64,000 nt of DNA from Undibacterium sp. CCC3.4 (GCF_034347425.1 NZ_CP133779.1:1550001-1614000); one strand, 5' to 3'. Positions 10,745 through 20,527 are shown, numbered from the stretch's first letter. The notes: generated by a model from the letters alone, not told the origin. Made by a program: numbers and translations.

Positions 10745-12685
10745 ATGAATGAATTGAAAAACACGGAACGGGAACTGTATTTTTTCCGCATGCGGCTGAT
10801 ATTTATCGGCATTTTTGTCTTGTTCTGTTTTTCTGCCTTGATTTCGCGTTTTGTCTGGCTGCAGATCGTCAAACATGATGACTACGTCTTGTTGGCGGAT
10901 GAAAACCGCATCGATATCGTACCGGTGGTACCTAATCGCGGTTTGATTATGGATCGCAATGGCGTGATTCTGGCGCAAAATTATTCCGCTTACACGCTCG
11001 AAATCACGCCTTCGAAAATTCATCAGGACATGGATTTTTTGATCGACGATCTGGCGCAATTGGTTGATATTCAGGCGAAGCATCGCAAACGTTTTCGCAA
11101 GTTGGTGGAAGACTCGAAAAATTTCGAGAGTCTGCCGATTCGTACTCGCCTCACTGATGAAGAAGTGGCGCGCTTCACGGCGCAGCGCTTTCGCTTTCCC
11201 GGCGTCGATATTCAAGCGCGCTTGTTTCGCCAGTATCCGCAGGGCGACAGCGCTTCGCATGTGATCGGGTATATCGGTCGCATCAGCCCCAAGGATGCCG
11301 AAATCATCGATGACATGGAAGACGGTGCCAATTACAACGGTACCGATTACATAGGCAAAGAGGGTTTGGAAAAAAGTTACGAGAAAATTTTGCATGGTAA
11401 TACAGGCTTCGAACAGGTCGAAGTTTCGGCCGGCGGGCGCGCGGTTCGGACCTTGGCCAGATCTCCTTCGACCTCAGGAAAAAATCTGATCCTCTCGGTC
11501 GATATCGAATTGCAAAAGCTGGTGGAGGAAGCCTTTGGTGATCGTCGCGGTGCGCTGGTGGCGATCGAACCGGCGACCGGCGATGTGCTGGCCTTCGTCT
11601 CCAAACCGACGTATGACCCGAATCTATTTGTCGAAGGCATCGATCAACAGAGTTGGACCGAGCTCAATACTTCGGAAGACCGCCCCTTGCTGAACCGGCC
11701 CTTGTCAGGGATCTACCCACCGGGCTCGACCTATAAACCGTATATGGCACTGGCGGCCTTGGAATTGGGTAAGCGCACGCCTTCACAATCGATTGCCGAC
11801 CAAGGGTTTTTCATGTTTGGCGGTCATCGTTTTAATGATGATAAGCCCGGTGGTCACGGCATGGTCGATATGTATCGCTCCATCGTCGCTTCCTGCGATA
11901 CCTATTATTATTTGCTGGCCAATGATCTCGGCGTCGATGCGATTCACGATTTCATGAAGCCGTTCGGTTTCGGGCAAAAAACCGGCATCGATCTTGAACA
12001 CGAAAAGCAGGGCTTGCTGCCTTCAATGGCATGGAAGCGCAGCGCCTATAAAAAGCCGGCGCAACAGAAATGGTATGCCGGTGAAACTATTTCGCTCGGC
12101 ATCGGTCAAGGTTATAACGCCTTTACGCCCTTGCAAATGGCGCATGCGGTGGCGACGCTGGCGAATAACGGCGTCGTCATGAAGCCGCATTTGGTGAAAA
12201 TGACGGAAGATCCGCAAAGCCATCAGAAGTTACTGACGGTGCCGAAAGAGAGTTACCGCATCGCTCTGAAACAGGAAAACATCGACCTCATCAAGCGTGC
12301 CATGGTTGGCGTGACCAGTGAAGCCGGTGGTACCGGCTATGCGGTATTCCGTGATGCCGGCTATTTGTCGGGTGGTAAAACCGGCACGGCGCAGGTGGTC
12401 GGTATCAAAAAGGGTGAGAAATACGATGCCAAGCGTACTGCCGAGCGGCAGCGCGACAATGCGCTCTATATCGCCTTTGCTCCGGTCGACAAGCCGCGTA
12501 TTGCGCTGGCGCTGATAGTAGAAAATGCCGGTTTCGGCGCGGCGGCGGCGGCACCGATTGCGCGCAAAGCGCTCGATTACTATTTGCTTGGCAAGCGTCC
12601 AAGCGCCAAAGATAAGCAAATGCCTAAAACTGATGCGCCGGCAGCGCCTGGCGATGTCGTCGAGCCGTTGGGAAACAGGGATTAA
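10745..12685 (+). CDS. mrdA: Peptidoglycan D,D-transpeptidase PBP2
   Basis: PBP2 crosslinks peptidoglycan during cell elongation together with RodA. The 646-residue protein has a short cytoplasmic start, one membrane anchor (about residues 17-40), a PBP dimerisation/pedestal region, and a transpeptidase domain with the three active-site motifs: Ser328-T-Y-Lys331 in PPGSTYKP, Ser383-C-D in VASCDTYY, and Lys545-T-G in SGGKTGTAQ. This order and spacing define class B PBP2. The final TAA overlaps the rodA ATG by one base, so the two partners are tightly coupled. Confidence 0.97.
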   Translation: MNELKNTERELYFFRMRLIFIGIFVLFCFSALISRFVWLQIVKHDDYVLLADENRIDIVPVVPNRGLIMDRNGVILAQNYSAYTLEITPSKIHQDMDFLIDDLAQLVDIQAKHRKRFRKLVEDSKNFESLPIRTRLTDEEVARFTAQRFRFPGVDIQARLFRQYPQGDSASHVIGYIGRISPKDAEIIDDMEDGANYNGTDYIGKEGLEKSYEKILHGNTGFEQVEVSAGGRAVRTLARSPSTSGKNLILSVDIELQKLVEEAFGDRRGALVAIEPATGDVLAFVSKPTYDPNLFVEGIDQQSWTELNTSEDRPLLNRPLSGIYPPGSTYKPYMALAALELGKRTPSQSIADQGFFMFGGHRFNDDKPGGHGMVDMYRSIVASCDTYYYLLANDLGVDAIHDFMKPFGFGQKTGIDLEHEKQGLLPSMAWKRSAYKKPAQQKWYAGETISLGIGQGYNAFTPLQMAHAVATLANNGVVMKPHLVKMTEDPQSHQKLLTVPKESYRIALKQENIDLIKRAMVGVTSEAGGTGYAVFRDAGYLSGGKTGTAQVVGIKKGEKYDAKRTAERQRDNALYIAFAPVDKPRIALALIVENAGFGAAAAAPIARKALDYYLLGKRPSAKDKQMPKTDAPAAPGDVVEPLGNRD

Positions 12686-13800
12686 TGATGCAAAATTCTG
12701 GCTTTAATTGGCGCTGGCTACGCTCTCACATCATGGTGTTTGATGCGCCGCTGGCGATACTGATCTTTTTAATTCTGTCACTCGGCATCATCACCTTGTA
12801 TTCGGCCGGCATCGATTTCCCCGGTCGTATCGAAGATCAACTGCGTAATATCGTCGTCTCTTTCATCATCATGTGGATCGTCGCGAATATTCCGCCGCAA
12901 ACCCTGATGCGCTTCGCCATTCCTATCTATACCTTCGGGATCGCCTTGTTGATTGCCGTCGCCGCATTCGGCATGGTGAAAAAGGGCGCGCGACGCTGGA
13001 TCAATGTCGGCATGGTAGTGCAGCCTTCAGAGATCATGAAAATCGCCACACCCTTGATGTTGGCGTGGTATTTTCAAAAACGCGAAGGGACCTTGCGCAT
13101 GAAAGATTTTCTCATCGCTACCCTGATTTTGTTGATTCCTACCGGCTTGATCGCCAAGCAGCCCGATCTCGGTACCGCCTTGTTGGTGGTGGCCGCCGGT
13201 TTCACGGTGATTTTTTTGGCCGGTTTGTCGTGGAAACTGTTGTTGGCGATTTTTGCCTTTGTACTGGTGATCACGCCAACCGTGGTGTGGCCATATTTAT
13301 TACATGACTACCAGCGCGACCGTGTGCTGACCATGCTCGACCCAACCCGCGATCCGCTCGGCAAAGGTTTTCACATCATTCAATCAACCATCGCTGTGGG
13401 TTCCGGTGGTTTGCACGGCAAGGGTTGGCTCAAAGGAACGCAGGCGCATCTGGAATTCATCCCAGAACGCACCACCGATTTCATTTTTGCCGTGTTTTCC
13501 GAAGAATTCGGTTTTCTTGGTAATCTTTTGTTAGTCAGTTTGTATTTTTTACTCATCATCCGCTGTTTGATGATCGCCGCCAATGCACCCACCTTATTCG
13601 CGCGTCTGATGGCCGGATCGGTGACGATGATTTTTTTCACTTATGCCTTTGTTAATATGGGCATGGTCAGCGGCATTCTGCCGGTGGTCGGCGTGCCCTT
13701 GCCATTTTTAAGCTATGGTGGCACGGCGCTGGTAACCTTGGGAATGGGAGCGGGAATCTTAATGAGTGTGCAACGTCATCGGAAGTTGGTACAAACATGA
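12685..13800 (+). CDS. rodA: Peptidoglycan glycosyltransferase RodA (SEDS family)
   Basis: RodA polymerises glycan strands from lipid II in the elongasome. The 371-residue protein has about ten membrane segments and SEDS signatures: a KKGARRWINVG loop, QPSEIMKIATPL, QPDLGTALLV, and the C-terminal GVPLPFLSYGGTALVT. Two adjacent ATG codons (12685 and 12688) could start translation. The gene overlaps mrdA by one base and rlpA by four. Confidence 0.97.
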   Translation: MMQNSGFNWRWLRSHIMVFDAPLAILIFLILSLGIITLYSAGIDFPGRIEDQLRNIVVSFIIMWIVANIPPQTLMRFAIPIYTFGIALLIAVAAFGMVKKGARRWINVGMVVQPSEIMKIATPLMLAWYFQKREGTLRMKDFLIATLILLIPTGLIAKQPDLGTALLVVAAGFTVIFLAGLSWKLLLAIFAFVLVITPTVVWPYLLHDYQRDRVLTMLDPTRDPLGKGFHIIQSTIAVGSGGLHGKGWLKGTQAHLEFIPERTTDFIFAVFSEEFGFLGNLLLVSLYFLLIIRCLMIAANAPTLFARLMAGSVTMIFFTYAFVNMGMVSGILPVVGVPLPFLSYGGTALVTLGMGAGILMSVQRHRKLVQT

Positions 13801-14867
13801 AAAAAACGCAAGTCTGTCTGTGGCTGAGTGTGGCGCTGGTCGCCGCTGTGTTGGTAGCTTGTAGCAGTGCACCGCCACGCGTCACCGCGCCAGCCGAGGC
13901 GACGCGCGCGCGCTCGGCCAGCTCGGCCGCAGCGGCACTGCCGAAAGCCGGCAGCGGCAAGGGTGGCTATTATAAAGACGATGGTCCCGGTGATAACCCG
14001 CCCGAGGGCTTGGAAATGACGGTCGATCCGATTCCAGTGGTCGAAAATTTATCGCGCGGCTCGAACCGCCCTTACATGGTGTTTGGTAAAACCTATACCC
14101 CGCTCACCGATCCGCAAACGCCATTCCTGCAACGCGGCATAGGCAGTTGGTATGGCAAAAAATTTCATGGCCAAAAAACCTCCTCCGGTGAACCCTACGA
14201 TATGTATAAGATCACGGCGGCTCATCCGACCTTGCCGATTCCTTCTTATGCGCGCGTGACCAATTTAGCCAATGGCAAGCAGATCATCGTGCGTATCAAT
14301 GATCGTGGGCCGTTTCATTCGAATCGCATCATCGATTTGTCGTACACCGGCGCGCTCAAGCTGGGTTTGCTGGCCAAGGGCAGCAGCCAGATTGAAGTCG
14401 AGCGTTTGTTGCCGAGCGATATAGACCGGATGGCGGAAAACCGCAAAAATCAAGCGCCGCCGGCGCTGCCCTTGCTCGCTTTGGCACCGGCTGCCCCCGT
14501 GATTACGCCGCTGGCCGCGGCCGTACCGGAAGCGACAGCGCAGCCTGATAATCTGATGAGTTTTGAAGATTTACTGGCGGCCGACCAGGCCAAGCCGGTG
14601 GAAAAACTGGCGGCAGCGGTACCACGTGTGGCCAGCGGCGCCTACTATCTGCAATTCGGTGCCTACGCCATCCGCGCCAATGCCGAAGCCATCATGGCGC
14701 ATCTGAAGACGCGCGCCGAAAGCCGCTTGCCAGATTTTGACATCATTGCGCAGGGCAGCTTGTATCGCTTGGTCAGTGGACCATTCAACAGCCGCGCCGA
14801 TGCCCAATCTGCTTTGGCTCAGGCCGGCAAGCTCGGGCTTGCTCAGCCCTTGGTGGTGCAGCGCTGA
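13797..14867 (+). CDS. rlpA: Septal ring lytic transglycosylase RlpA (lipoprotein)
   Basis: RlpA is an outer-membrane lipoprotein that cleaves denuded glycan strands at the division site. The 356-residue protein starts with a lipoprotein signal ending LVAC (Cys22). It has a double-psi beta-barrel domain (about residues 115-205) with GIGSWYGKKFHGQKTSSGE, KITAAHPTLP and VRINDRGPFHSNRIIDLS carrying the catalytic-type His and Asp. A C-terminal SPOR domain (about 280-356, YYLQFGAYAIRANAEAI) binds denuded peptidoglycan. The start overlaps the rodA stop (ATGA), so it belongs to the elongasome operon. Confidence 0.94.
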   Translation: MKKTQVCLWLSVALVAAVLVACSSAPPRVTAPAEATRARSASSAAAALPKAGSGKGGYYKDDGPGDNPPEGLEMTVDPIPVVENLSRGSNRPYMVFGKTYTPLTDPQTPFLQRGIGSWYGKKFHGQKTSSGEPYDMYKITAAHPTLPIPSYARVTNLANGKQIIVRINDRGPFHSNRIIDLSYTGALKLGLLAKGSSQIEVERLLPSDIDRMAENRKNQAPPALPLLALAPAAPVITPLAAAVPEATAQPDNLMSFEDLLAADQAKPVEKLAAAVPRVASGAYYLQFGAYAIRANAEAIMAHLKTRAESRLPDFDIIAQGSLYRLVSGPFNSRADAQSALAQAGKLGLAQPLVVQR

Positions 14868-14888
14868 TTATGCAACACCGATGCTGCT

Positions 14889-15791
14889 TCAGTGGCTTTC
14901 TTTCATGCTCAAGGCGAGCTGATAAAGGGCGTTCTTTTTTTGTCCGGTCAGTTGTGCCGCCAAGGCCGATGCTTGCTTGACGCTGCATTCCGCCAGCAGG
15001 ATAGTCAGTACGCGGCGTGCTTCCAGATCTTCGTTGTTGGCCTCAACGGCGGCAGCACCGAGCAGTATCACGTATTCGCCTTTTTCGCGATGCGCATCGG
15101 CTGCGAGCCAAGTCGGCGCCTCACTGAGCGGGCAGCGGTGGATTTCTTCAAACAATTTGCTCAGTTCACGCGCCAACACGATTTCGCGGCTACCGCCATA
15201 CACGCTCAGCATCGCTTGCACCGTCTCGCAGATGCGGTGCGGGGCTTCATAAAAAATCAAACTGGCGTCGAGCCGGGCCAGACTATGCAGCAGTTGTTCG
15301 CGCTGGCCGGCTTTCGATGGTAAAAAGCCGACGAAATAAAAACGTTCATCGAGCAAACCGCTGGCGGACAAGGCGCTGATGGCGGCCGAGGCACCGGGCA
15401 GCGGCGTGACGGGGATGCCGGCGCGCTTGAGGACATCGACGATTTTCGCGCCGGGATCGGAGACGCCGGGGGTGCCGGCATCGGACACCAAGGCGATGCG
15501 TTCGCCAGCTTGCAAGCGCAGCAAGATTTTTTCTGCCACTTCGCGTTCATTATGTTGGTGTGCCGCGATCAAGGGGCGGTTGATACCGTAGCGCCCCAGC
15601 AGTTGTGCCGTGTTGCGGGTATCTTCGCAGGCAATGGCATCGACCAGCCCCAGTACATGCAGGGCGCGTAAAGAAATATCGGCGACATTCCCGATCGGCG
15701 TCGCGACTACATATAATGTACCGAGCGGATAGTTCTGGCGGCTGACAGCCTCAACGAGGTCCGGGTAGAGGGGGGGTGGGGTAAGACTCAT
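14889..15791 (-). CDS. rsmI: 16S rRNA (cytidine1402-2'-O)-methyltransferase
   Basis: RsmI uses SAM to 2'-O-methylate C1402 in the 16S decoding centre. The 300-residue protein starts at ATG 15791 (MSLTPPPLYPDL); an open stretch continues upstream but overlaps the divergent yraN gene and is not family-like. Family marks are TLYVVATPIGNVADISLRAL, ACEDTRNT, HQHNERE, LVSDAGTPGVSDPGA, and PLPGASAAISALSASGL of the tetrapyrrole-methylase fold. It is divergent from yraN-diaA-dolP, the same neighbourhood as in enterobacteria, and convergent with rlpA. Confidence 0.95.
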   Translation of the reverse strand: MSLTPPPLYPDLVEAVSRQNYPLGTLYVVATPIGNVADISLRALHVLGLVDAIACEDTRNTAQLLGRYGINRPLIAAHQHNEREVAEKILLRLQAGERIALVSDAGTPGVSDPGAKIVDVLKRAGIPVTPLPGASAAISALSASGLLDERFYFVGFLPSKAGQREQLLHSLARLDASLIFYEAPHRICETVQAMLSVYGGSREIVLARELSKLFEEIHRCPLSEAPTWLAADAHREKGEYVILLGAAAVEANNEDLEARRVLTILLAECSVKQASALAAQLTGQKKNALYQLALSMKESH

Positions 15792-15833
15792 ACCTATCCA
15801 TTCGAATGCTTGCAAAACACAGATTGTACGACA

Positions 15834-16220
15834 ATGAGACGCCGTGAGCCTGAGCAAACTGTCAATACCGACCGCCGCAGCAGCCGGCAGCGTTGCGGCG
15901 ATGCCGCTGAAGCACAAGCCTTGCAGTTTCTGGAGCGGGCCGGCTTGCAATTGGTCGAAAAGAATTTCCGTTGCCGCGGCGGTGAAATCGATTTGATCAT
16001 GCGCGCCGGCACGTCCTTGGTGTTCGTCGAGGTACGCAGTCGCTCCTCGCTGCAATTTGGCGGAGCGCTCGCCAGCGTGACGCCAGCCAAACAAGCAAAA
16101 TTATTGCATGCTGCACAAGTTTATCTGCTGCGCCTGCCACGGTTGCCGGCCTGTCGCTTTGATTTGGTGGCGATCGACCAAGGCCACATTCAGTGGTTGC
16201 AAAATGTTATTGTGACCTAG
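15834..16220 (+). CDS. yraN: YraN/UPF0102 family endonuclease-fold protein
   Basis: A 128-residue member of the YraN (UPF0102) family, which has a restriction-endonuclease-like fold and an uncharacterised nucleic-acid role. Seen here are [12 protein letters not shown], the strand [17 protein letters not shown] and LVFVEVRSR, which together form the E-x(n)-ID-x(n)-ExK-like core, with Arg at the usual Lys position. I chose ATG 15834 over the upstream TTG at 15810. It lies 42 bp from the divergent rsmI start and is followed by diaA. Confidence 0.85.
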   Translation: MRRREPEQTVNTDRRSSRQRCGDAAEAQALQFLERAGLQLVEKNFRCRGGEIDLIMRAGTSLVFVEVRSRSSLQFGGALASVTPAKQAKLLHAAQVYLLRLPRLPACRFDLVAIDQGHIQWLQNVIVT

Positions 16221-16264
16221 AGATAGTAATAGAGGCTAACTCCTGCCGTATAATCGGAAGCACT

Positions 16265-16861
16265 ATGACAAATCAACGTATCCTGGCGCACTTCCATGAA
16301 AGTGCCGAATTAAAAATTCAATCGGCCGATGAATTGGCGCTGCCAATTTCGCAAGCGGTAGAGCTGATGTTTCTGGCGCTGTCGAACGGGAATAAAATTC
16401 TCGCCTGCGGCAACGGTGGCTCGGCCGCCGACTGTCAGCACTTCGCGGCTGAGTTGGTCGGTCGTTTCGAGCGCGAGCGCTTGCCTTTGCCGGCCATGGC
16501 CTTGACCACCGATACCTCGATCATGACGGCGGTGGCGAATGACTACAGTTTTCAAGAGGTGTTTTCGAAGCAGGTACAGGCATTCGGACAAGCCGGCGAT
16601 ATCTTGCTGGCCTTGTCGACCTCGGGCAATTCGGCCAGTATCGTCAATGCGGTCAATGTCGCGCTCGAGCGTGACATGCGTGTGGTGGCGTTGACCGGCA
16701 AAGGTGGTGGTGAGATTGCTAAATTGCTCACCGAAGCAGACGTGCATATTTGTGTGCCGCATGAACGTACCGCGCGCATACAGGAAGTGCATTTATTGAC
16801 GATACATTGTATTTGCGACGGTATTGATACCGCGCTTTTCGGAGGTGAAGAAAATGAATAA
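16265..16861 (+). CDS. diaA: SIS-domain protein, DiaA type
   Basis: A 198-residue sugar-isomerase-fold protein starting [13 protein letters not shown]. It carries the SIS signature [22 protein letters not shown] split over the sugar-phosphate loop, then [12 protein letters not shown] and [12 protein letters not shown]. The sequence and position (yraN-diaA-dolP) match DiaA, which in E. coli binds DnaA as a tetramer and promotes timely replication initiation. The close paralogue GmhA (phosphoheptose isomerase) has the same fold and is the alternative; the synteny with dolP and the [19 protein letters not shown] stretch favour DiaA. Its stop overlaps the dolP start. Confidence 0.82.
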   Translation: MTNQRILAHFHESAELKIQSADELALPISQAVELMFLALSNGNKILACGNGGSAADCQHFAAELVGRFERERLPLPAMALTTDTSIMTAVANDYSFQEVFSKQVQAFGQAGDILLALSTSGNSASIVNAVNVALERDMRVVALTGKGGGEIAKLLTEADVHICVPHERTARIQEVHLLTIHCICDGIDTALFGGEENE

Positions 16862-17519
16862 ATTGCTGGTTTCTCGTCGGCGTTTGCCACTGGCCGCCGC
16901 CGCCCTGTGTTGTGTGGCCGTGCTCAGTTTGCAAGGCTGTGTCGAGTTCATCGTCGGCAGTGCCGTCGTGAGTACCTTTGCCGCGACCGACCGCCGCACG
17001 CTCGGTGCCCAAACCGAAGACAAGGCCATCGCTATCAAAGGTGAGAACCGGGTATCGAAAGCCTTGGGCGATGCCGCCCATGTGAATGTGAATTCTTTCA
17101 ACCGCCGCGTCTTGTTGACCGGTGAAGTTGCCGATGAAGCGGCGAAACAAACTGCTGCACGGGAATTGTCCGCCGTCGAAGGCGTGCTGTCGGTGAGTAA
17201 TGAAATTGCCATCGCCGGCTTGTCCAACTTCACGGCACGCTCGAATGATGCGCTGCTCACGACCAAGGTCAAGGCATCGTTCGTCGACACCCAAGGTTTG
17301 TTTGCCAGCGCGTTTAAAGTCGTCACCGAAAGCGGTACCGTGTATTTGATGGGCCGCGTCACGCCACACGAAGGTGATCTGGCAGCCGATGTCGCCAGCC
17401 GCATCAGCGGTGTACGCAAAGTGGTTAAGGTACTCGAATACCTGAGCGATGCTGAACTCAAAGCGATGCTGGTGCAGCCACAGCCAGCGCCAGAGAATAA
17501 GTCTGATACGCGCAATTAA
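16854..17519 (+). CDS. dolP: Outer-membrane BON-domain lipoprotein DolP
   Basis: The 221-residue protein starts [14 protein letters not shown] at ATG 16854, eight bases before the end of diaA. A signal peptide ends at a lipobox-like LQGC, so it is a lipoprotein. Two BON domains follow (about residues 60-130 and 140-210) with typical [19 protein letters not shown] and [19 protein letters not shown]. DolP (formerly YraP) binds anionic phospholipid and supports outer-membrane integrity at division sites in E. coli. A clean terminator follows, ending the yraN-diaA-dolP unit. Confidence 0.88.
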   Translation: MNKLLVSRRRLPLAAAALCCVAVLSLQGCVEFIVGSAVVSTFAATDRRTLGAQTEDKAIAIKGENRVSKALGDAAHVNVNSFNRRVLLTGEVADEAAKQTAARELSAVEGVLSVSNEIAIAGLSNFTARSNDALLTTKVKASFVDTQGLFASAFKVVTESGTVYLMGRVTPHEGDLAADVASRISGVRKVVKVLEYLSDAELKAMLVQPQPAPENKSDTRN

Positions 17520-17532
17520 GATTGACTGCCGA

Positions 17533-17560
17533 GCCGATGAGTTTCATCGGCTTTTCTTTT
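17533..17560 (+). terminator. Rho-independent terminator after dolP
   Basis: GCCGATGA (17533-17540), loop GTT, TCATCGGC (17544-17551), then TTTTCTTTT. A perfect 8-bp stem with a U-rich tail, 14 bp after the dolP stop and just before lemA. Confidence 0.85.
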
Positions 17561-17575
17561 GTCTGGAAAAAAATC

Positions 17576-18166
17576 ATGTCCTCATTGATCGCTTTGCTGG
17601 TAATCGTCGCCTTGTTTCTGTTCTGGATCGTCGGTGTATATAACCGCTTGGTCACGCTACGCAATCGCTTCAAGAACAGTTTTTCGCAGATTGATGTGCA
17701 GTTGAAACGCCGTTACGACCTCATTCCGAACTTGGTCGAGGTGGCTAAAAATTATATGCAGCATGAGCGTGTCACGCTCGAGGCGGTGATCGCGGCGCGT
17801 GGCTTGGCGCTGGCGGCCAGCGGCAAGGCGGCGCGCGATCCGGCTGATCCGTCTGCGGTGCAGCAATTTGCTGCGGCAGAAAACACCCTCAATGCTTCGA
17901 TGGGAAAATTGTTTGCCTTGTCGGAAGCGTATCCTGACCTCAAAGCCAACGAAAACATGCAGCAACTGAGCGAAGAATTGAGCAGTACCGAAAATAAAAT
18001 CGCTTTTGCGCGGCAAGCGTATAACGATCAAGTCATGCAATACAATATCGGTATCGAGCAGTTTCCCACTTCTGTCGTCGCTAACAGTTGCGGTTTCAAG
18101 GCCGCTGAAATGCTGCAGGTCATCGAAGCTGCGCTCGAACGCCAAGCTGTCAAAGTCGCTTTCTAA
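17576..18166 (+). CDS. LemA family membrane protein
   Basis: A 196-residue protein starting MSSLIALLVIVALFLFWIVG at ATG 17576: an N-terminal membrane helix with a short periplasmic tail, followed by a helical LemA domain with the family stretch VYNRLVTLRNRFKNSFSQID, LKRRYDLIPNLVEVAKNYM, and YNDQVMQYNIGIEQFPTSVV. LemA proteins have no established biochemical role. The gene sits 11 bp before an M48 protease gene, a pairing seen in many bacteria, which suggests the two act together in envelope protein quality control. Confidence 0.9.
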   Translation: MSSLIALLVIVALFLFWIVGVYNRLVTLRNRFKNSFSQIDVQLKRRYDLIPNLVEVAKNYMQHERVTLEAVIAARGLALAASGKAARDPADPSAVQQFAAAENTLNASMGKLFALSEAYPDLKANENMQQLSEELSSTENKIAFARQAYNDQVMQYNIGIEQFPTSVVANSCGFKAAEMLQVIEAALERQAVKVAF

Positions 18167-18177
18167 GCGGCACACCT

Positions 18178-20091
18178 ATGGATTTTTTTGAACAACAGGA
18201 TCATGCGCATCGTCAGAGTCGCACCCTGTTGATCCTGTTTGCGCTGGCCGTGCTGGCCATTGTCGCGGCCGTCAACCTGAGTCTGGCGCTGATCTGGCAT
18301 TATTTGTTTGCCTTGCGCATGCCCGGTGGTGTGGCTTATCCGCGCGGCTTTTTCTTCGTCAATACCGGGGTGACCTTGCTGTTCATCGGTGGCGGCAGCT
18401 TGTTCGAAAGCTTTCGCCTGCGTGATGGTGGCGAGGCCGTGGCGGAAATGGCCGGCGGTCATTTGGTCCATCCTTCCTCGACCGACCGCAAGGAACGGCG
18501 CTTACTCAATATCGTCGAAGAGATGGCGCTGGCCTCCGGCATCGCTTGTCCGCGCGTGTATGTGTTGGAACGCGAAGCAGCCATCAATGCCTTTGCTGCC
18601 GGTTATCACCCGAATCAGGCCGTGCTGGCGGTCACTCAAGGCGCGTTGACGCGTCTTACGCGCGATGAATTGCAAGGCGTGGTGGGGCATGAGTTCAGCC
18701 ATATCCTCAATGGCGATATGCGCATGAATATCAAACTCATCAGTGTCTTGTTCGGCATCCAGATGATTGCTGGTTTCGGGCAGGAATTGATGTATTGGGG
18801 CGCCTCTTGGCGCAGTACTCGCAGTCGCGACGATAAGGGGCCGCCGTTGCAACTGATCATGGTGGTGGTCGGTGCGGCGTTGTTCGTCATCGGCTATGTG
18901 GGTATTTTTTTCGGCCGCCTGATCAAATCGGCGGTATCGCGCCAACGTGAATTTTTGGCCGATGCCAGCGCCGTGCAATTCACCCGGAATCGCGATGGCA
19001 TCGGCGGTGCCCTGCGCAAAATTGGTGGACTCGGTGTCGCCAGCGCCTGCGGTTCGCGCATCGATAATCCGCGTGCCGAACAAATGTCGCATATGTTTCT
19101 CGGCGCGGCCCGGGCGAACCTGATGAGCGGCTTGTTTGCCACCCATCCGCCTTTACAAGAGCGTTTGCGCTGCATCTACGGGCATGCGCTCAGTTTTCTT
19201 GATGCCGCTGAAATCATCGATCCGCTCGAGCAAGCCGATGTGCCGACCGGGTTTTACGGTTTCGGTGCGCGCAATGTGGAAGCCGCTCAGCAGGCACGCA
19301 CGCTCAGTCTGCCGCGCGCGGACAGCGCAGCCGCGCGGCCGCCCTTATGCTTGTTGACGGCGGCGCGTGGCAGTGCGACTGCCCCGGCGCTGGTGTATGC
19401 CTTGCTGCTGGACCGGCAAGAGCCGCAGGCTTACGCCTTGCAGCAGACCCTATTGAGGCAAATGGCTGGGCAACACGCAGAATTGGCGCAACAATTGTTA
19501 CTCGAGATCGAGGCGATGAGTGAGCCGGCGCGTTTGCCTTGGCTGGACTTGGCGATGCCGGCTTTGCAGTTGCTCACGCCGACGCAGCGCGCGCAACTGC
19601 TGGCCTTGGCGGCCAAATTAATTGCCGCTGATGCGCGCATGACGCAGAGCGAATTTGTTTTGCAGACGGTATTGGAGCGGCGTTTGGGGCCGCAGGCCGG
19701 ACGTTACATTGCGGTCCGTTATGCGGATTTATCGGAGCTGCGCGGCGAAGTGTGCTTGTTGTTGTCGCTGGTCGCGCAAACGCATGCAGGTGCGGCCACG
19801 CTGGCCGCTTTTGTGCGTGCGGCGGCGCTATTGCCAGACTTGGGCTTGCGTGAGTATGAACTGCAGGCCAGCGTACAGAGTGATTTTTTCACGGTGCGGC
19901 AAGCGCTGGAAAAACTCAATCGCCTCGCGCCCTTAGCCAAGCCGTTTCTGGTGCGCGCCTTGCTGACAGCGGCGGCGCGTGCGCCGACGGTACAGATTGC
20001 TCCCGCCCCGGCTGATCTGGTGCGCGCCATGTGCGCCGCACTCGATGTGCCGGTGCCGGACTGTCTGCTGCCAACTGCCATGCCGACCTGA
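18178..20091 (+). CDS. M48 family membrane metalloprotease with long C-terminal extension
   Basis: A 637-residue protein. Two N-terminal membrane segments (about residues 17-45 and 58-76) precede an M48 peptidase domain with zinc site His171-Glu172-x-x-His175 (VVGHEFSHILNGD), a further membrane region, and the third-ligand helix REFLADASAVQFTR. This is the HtpX-like arrangement, with the active site facing the cytoplasm or membrane interface. The remaining 300 or so residues after the protease domain are alanine- and leucine-rich, mainly helical and not recognised; HtpX itself has about 290 residues. Coupled to lemA upstream. Confidence 0.85.
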   Translation: MDFFEQQDHAHRQSRTLLILFALAVLAIVAAVNLSLALIWHYLFALRMPGGVAYPRGFFFVNTGVTLLFIGGGSLFESFRLRDGGEAVAEMAGGHLVHPSSTDRKERRLLNIVEEMALASGIACPRVYVLEREAAINAFAAGYHPNQAVLAVTQGALTRLTRDELQGVVGHEFSHILNGDMRMNIKLISVLFGIQMIAGFGQELMYWGASWRSTRSRDDKGPPLQLIMVVVGAALFVIGYVGIFFGRLIKSAVSRQREFLADASAVQFTRNRDGIGGALRKIGGLGVASACGSRIDNPRAEQMSHMFLGAARANLMSGLFATHPPLQERLRCIYGHALSFLDAAEIIDPLEQADVPTGFYGFGARNVEAAQQARTLSLPRADSAAARPPLCLLTAARGSATAPALVYALLLDRQEPQAYALQQTLLRQMAGQHAELAQQLLLEIEAMSEPARLPWLDLAMPALQLLTPTQRAQLLALAAKLIAADARMTQSEFVLQTVLERRLGPQAGRYIAVRYADLSELRGEVCLLLSLVAQTHAGAATLAAFVRAAALLPDLGLREYELQASVQSDFFTVRQALEKLNRLAPLAKPFLVRALLTAAARAPTVQIAPAPADLVRAMCAALDVPVPDCLLPTAMPT

Positions 20092-20101
20092 GTCGGACGA
20101 C

Positions 20102-20527
20102 TCAGGCGCGCCCGACGATGGCGGCCGTGGCCATCAATTCATCGATCAATGCCAGCATCATTTTGCCTGGCATGCCGTGTGGGTCAAGTATCGGTAACGG
20201 TGAATATTTGAGCAGGGTAGCGGGATTGAGCTTACTGATATTGGCTTGCCCCATGGTCCAGCCGCCGTAGCGCCGTTGCGTGATTTCTTCATAATCGAGC
20301 AGAATCACATCGCGATGACGCGGGTCGCGCAGGATGTGTCCATACAAGGTGTTGACCGCATCGCGACCGCCTTCGAGCACTTGAATGAACACCGTGTCGG
20401 TGTGACAGAGCACGCCGGTAAGTCCATTTTCCGGGTTGTGCGAGCGCGAAGCTTGTAGGATGGCTTGCACGGTATGGCCGATATTGGCATCGACGGCGCG
20501 ACTGGCGTACAGCAGACGTACTAACAT
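20102..20527 (-). CDS. BLUF-domain blue-light sensor
   Basis: A 141-residue stand-alone BLUF protein that should bind FAD and sense blue light. The conserved photocycle residues are in register with AppA: Tyr7 (LLYAS), Asn31 (HNPENGLTG), Gln49 (FIQVLEGG), Trp90 and Met92 (GWTMG). Only about 45 residues follow the BLUF core and no output domain is present, so it must act through a partner protein. A good ribosome binding site (AGGAGAG) precedes the ATG. It lies 55 bp downstream of folE on the same strand, with a GC-rich hairpin (CGCCCGT/ACGGGCG) between, and may be read through from folE. Confidence 0.88.
   Translation of the reverse strand: MLVRLLYASRAVDANIGHTVQAILQASRSHNPENGLTGVLCHTDTVFIQVLEGGRDAVNTLYGHILRDPRHRDVILLDYEEITQRRYGGWTMGQANISKLNPATLLKYSPLPILDPHGMPGKMMLALIDELMATAAIVGRA

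Noticed and set aside
15792..16094. N-terminal extension of RsmI
   Set aside because: The extension would overlap the divergent yraN gene and has no family resemblance.
16265..16861. Calling the SIS gene gmhA (phosphoheptose isomerase)
   Set aside because: The fold is shared, but position between yraN and dolP and the sequence match DiaA better; left as an alternative.
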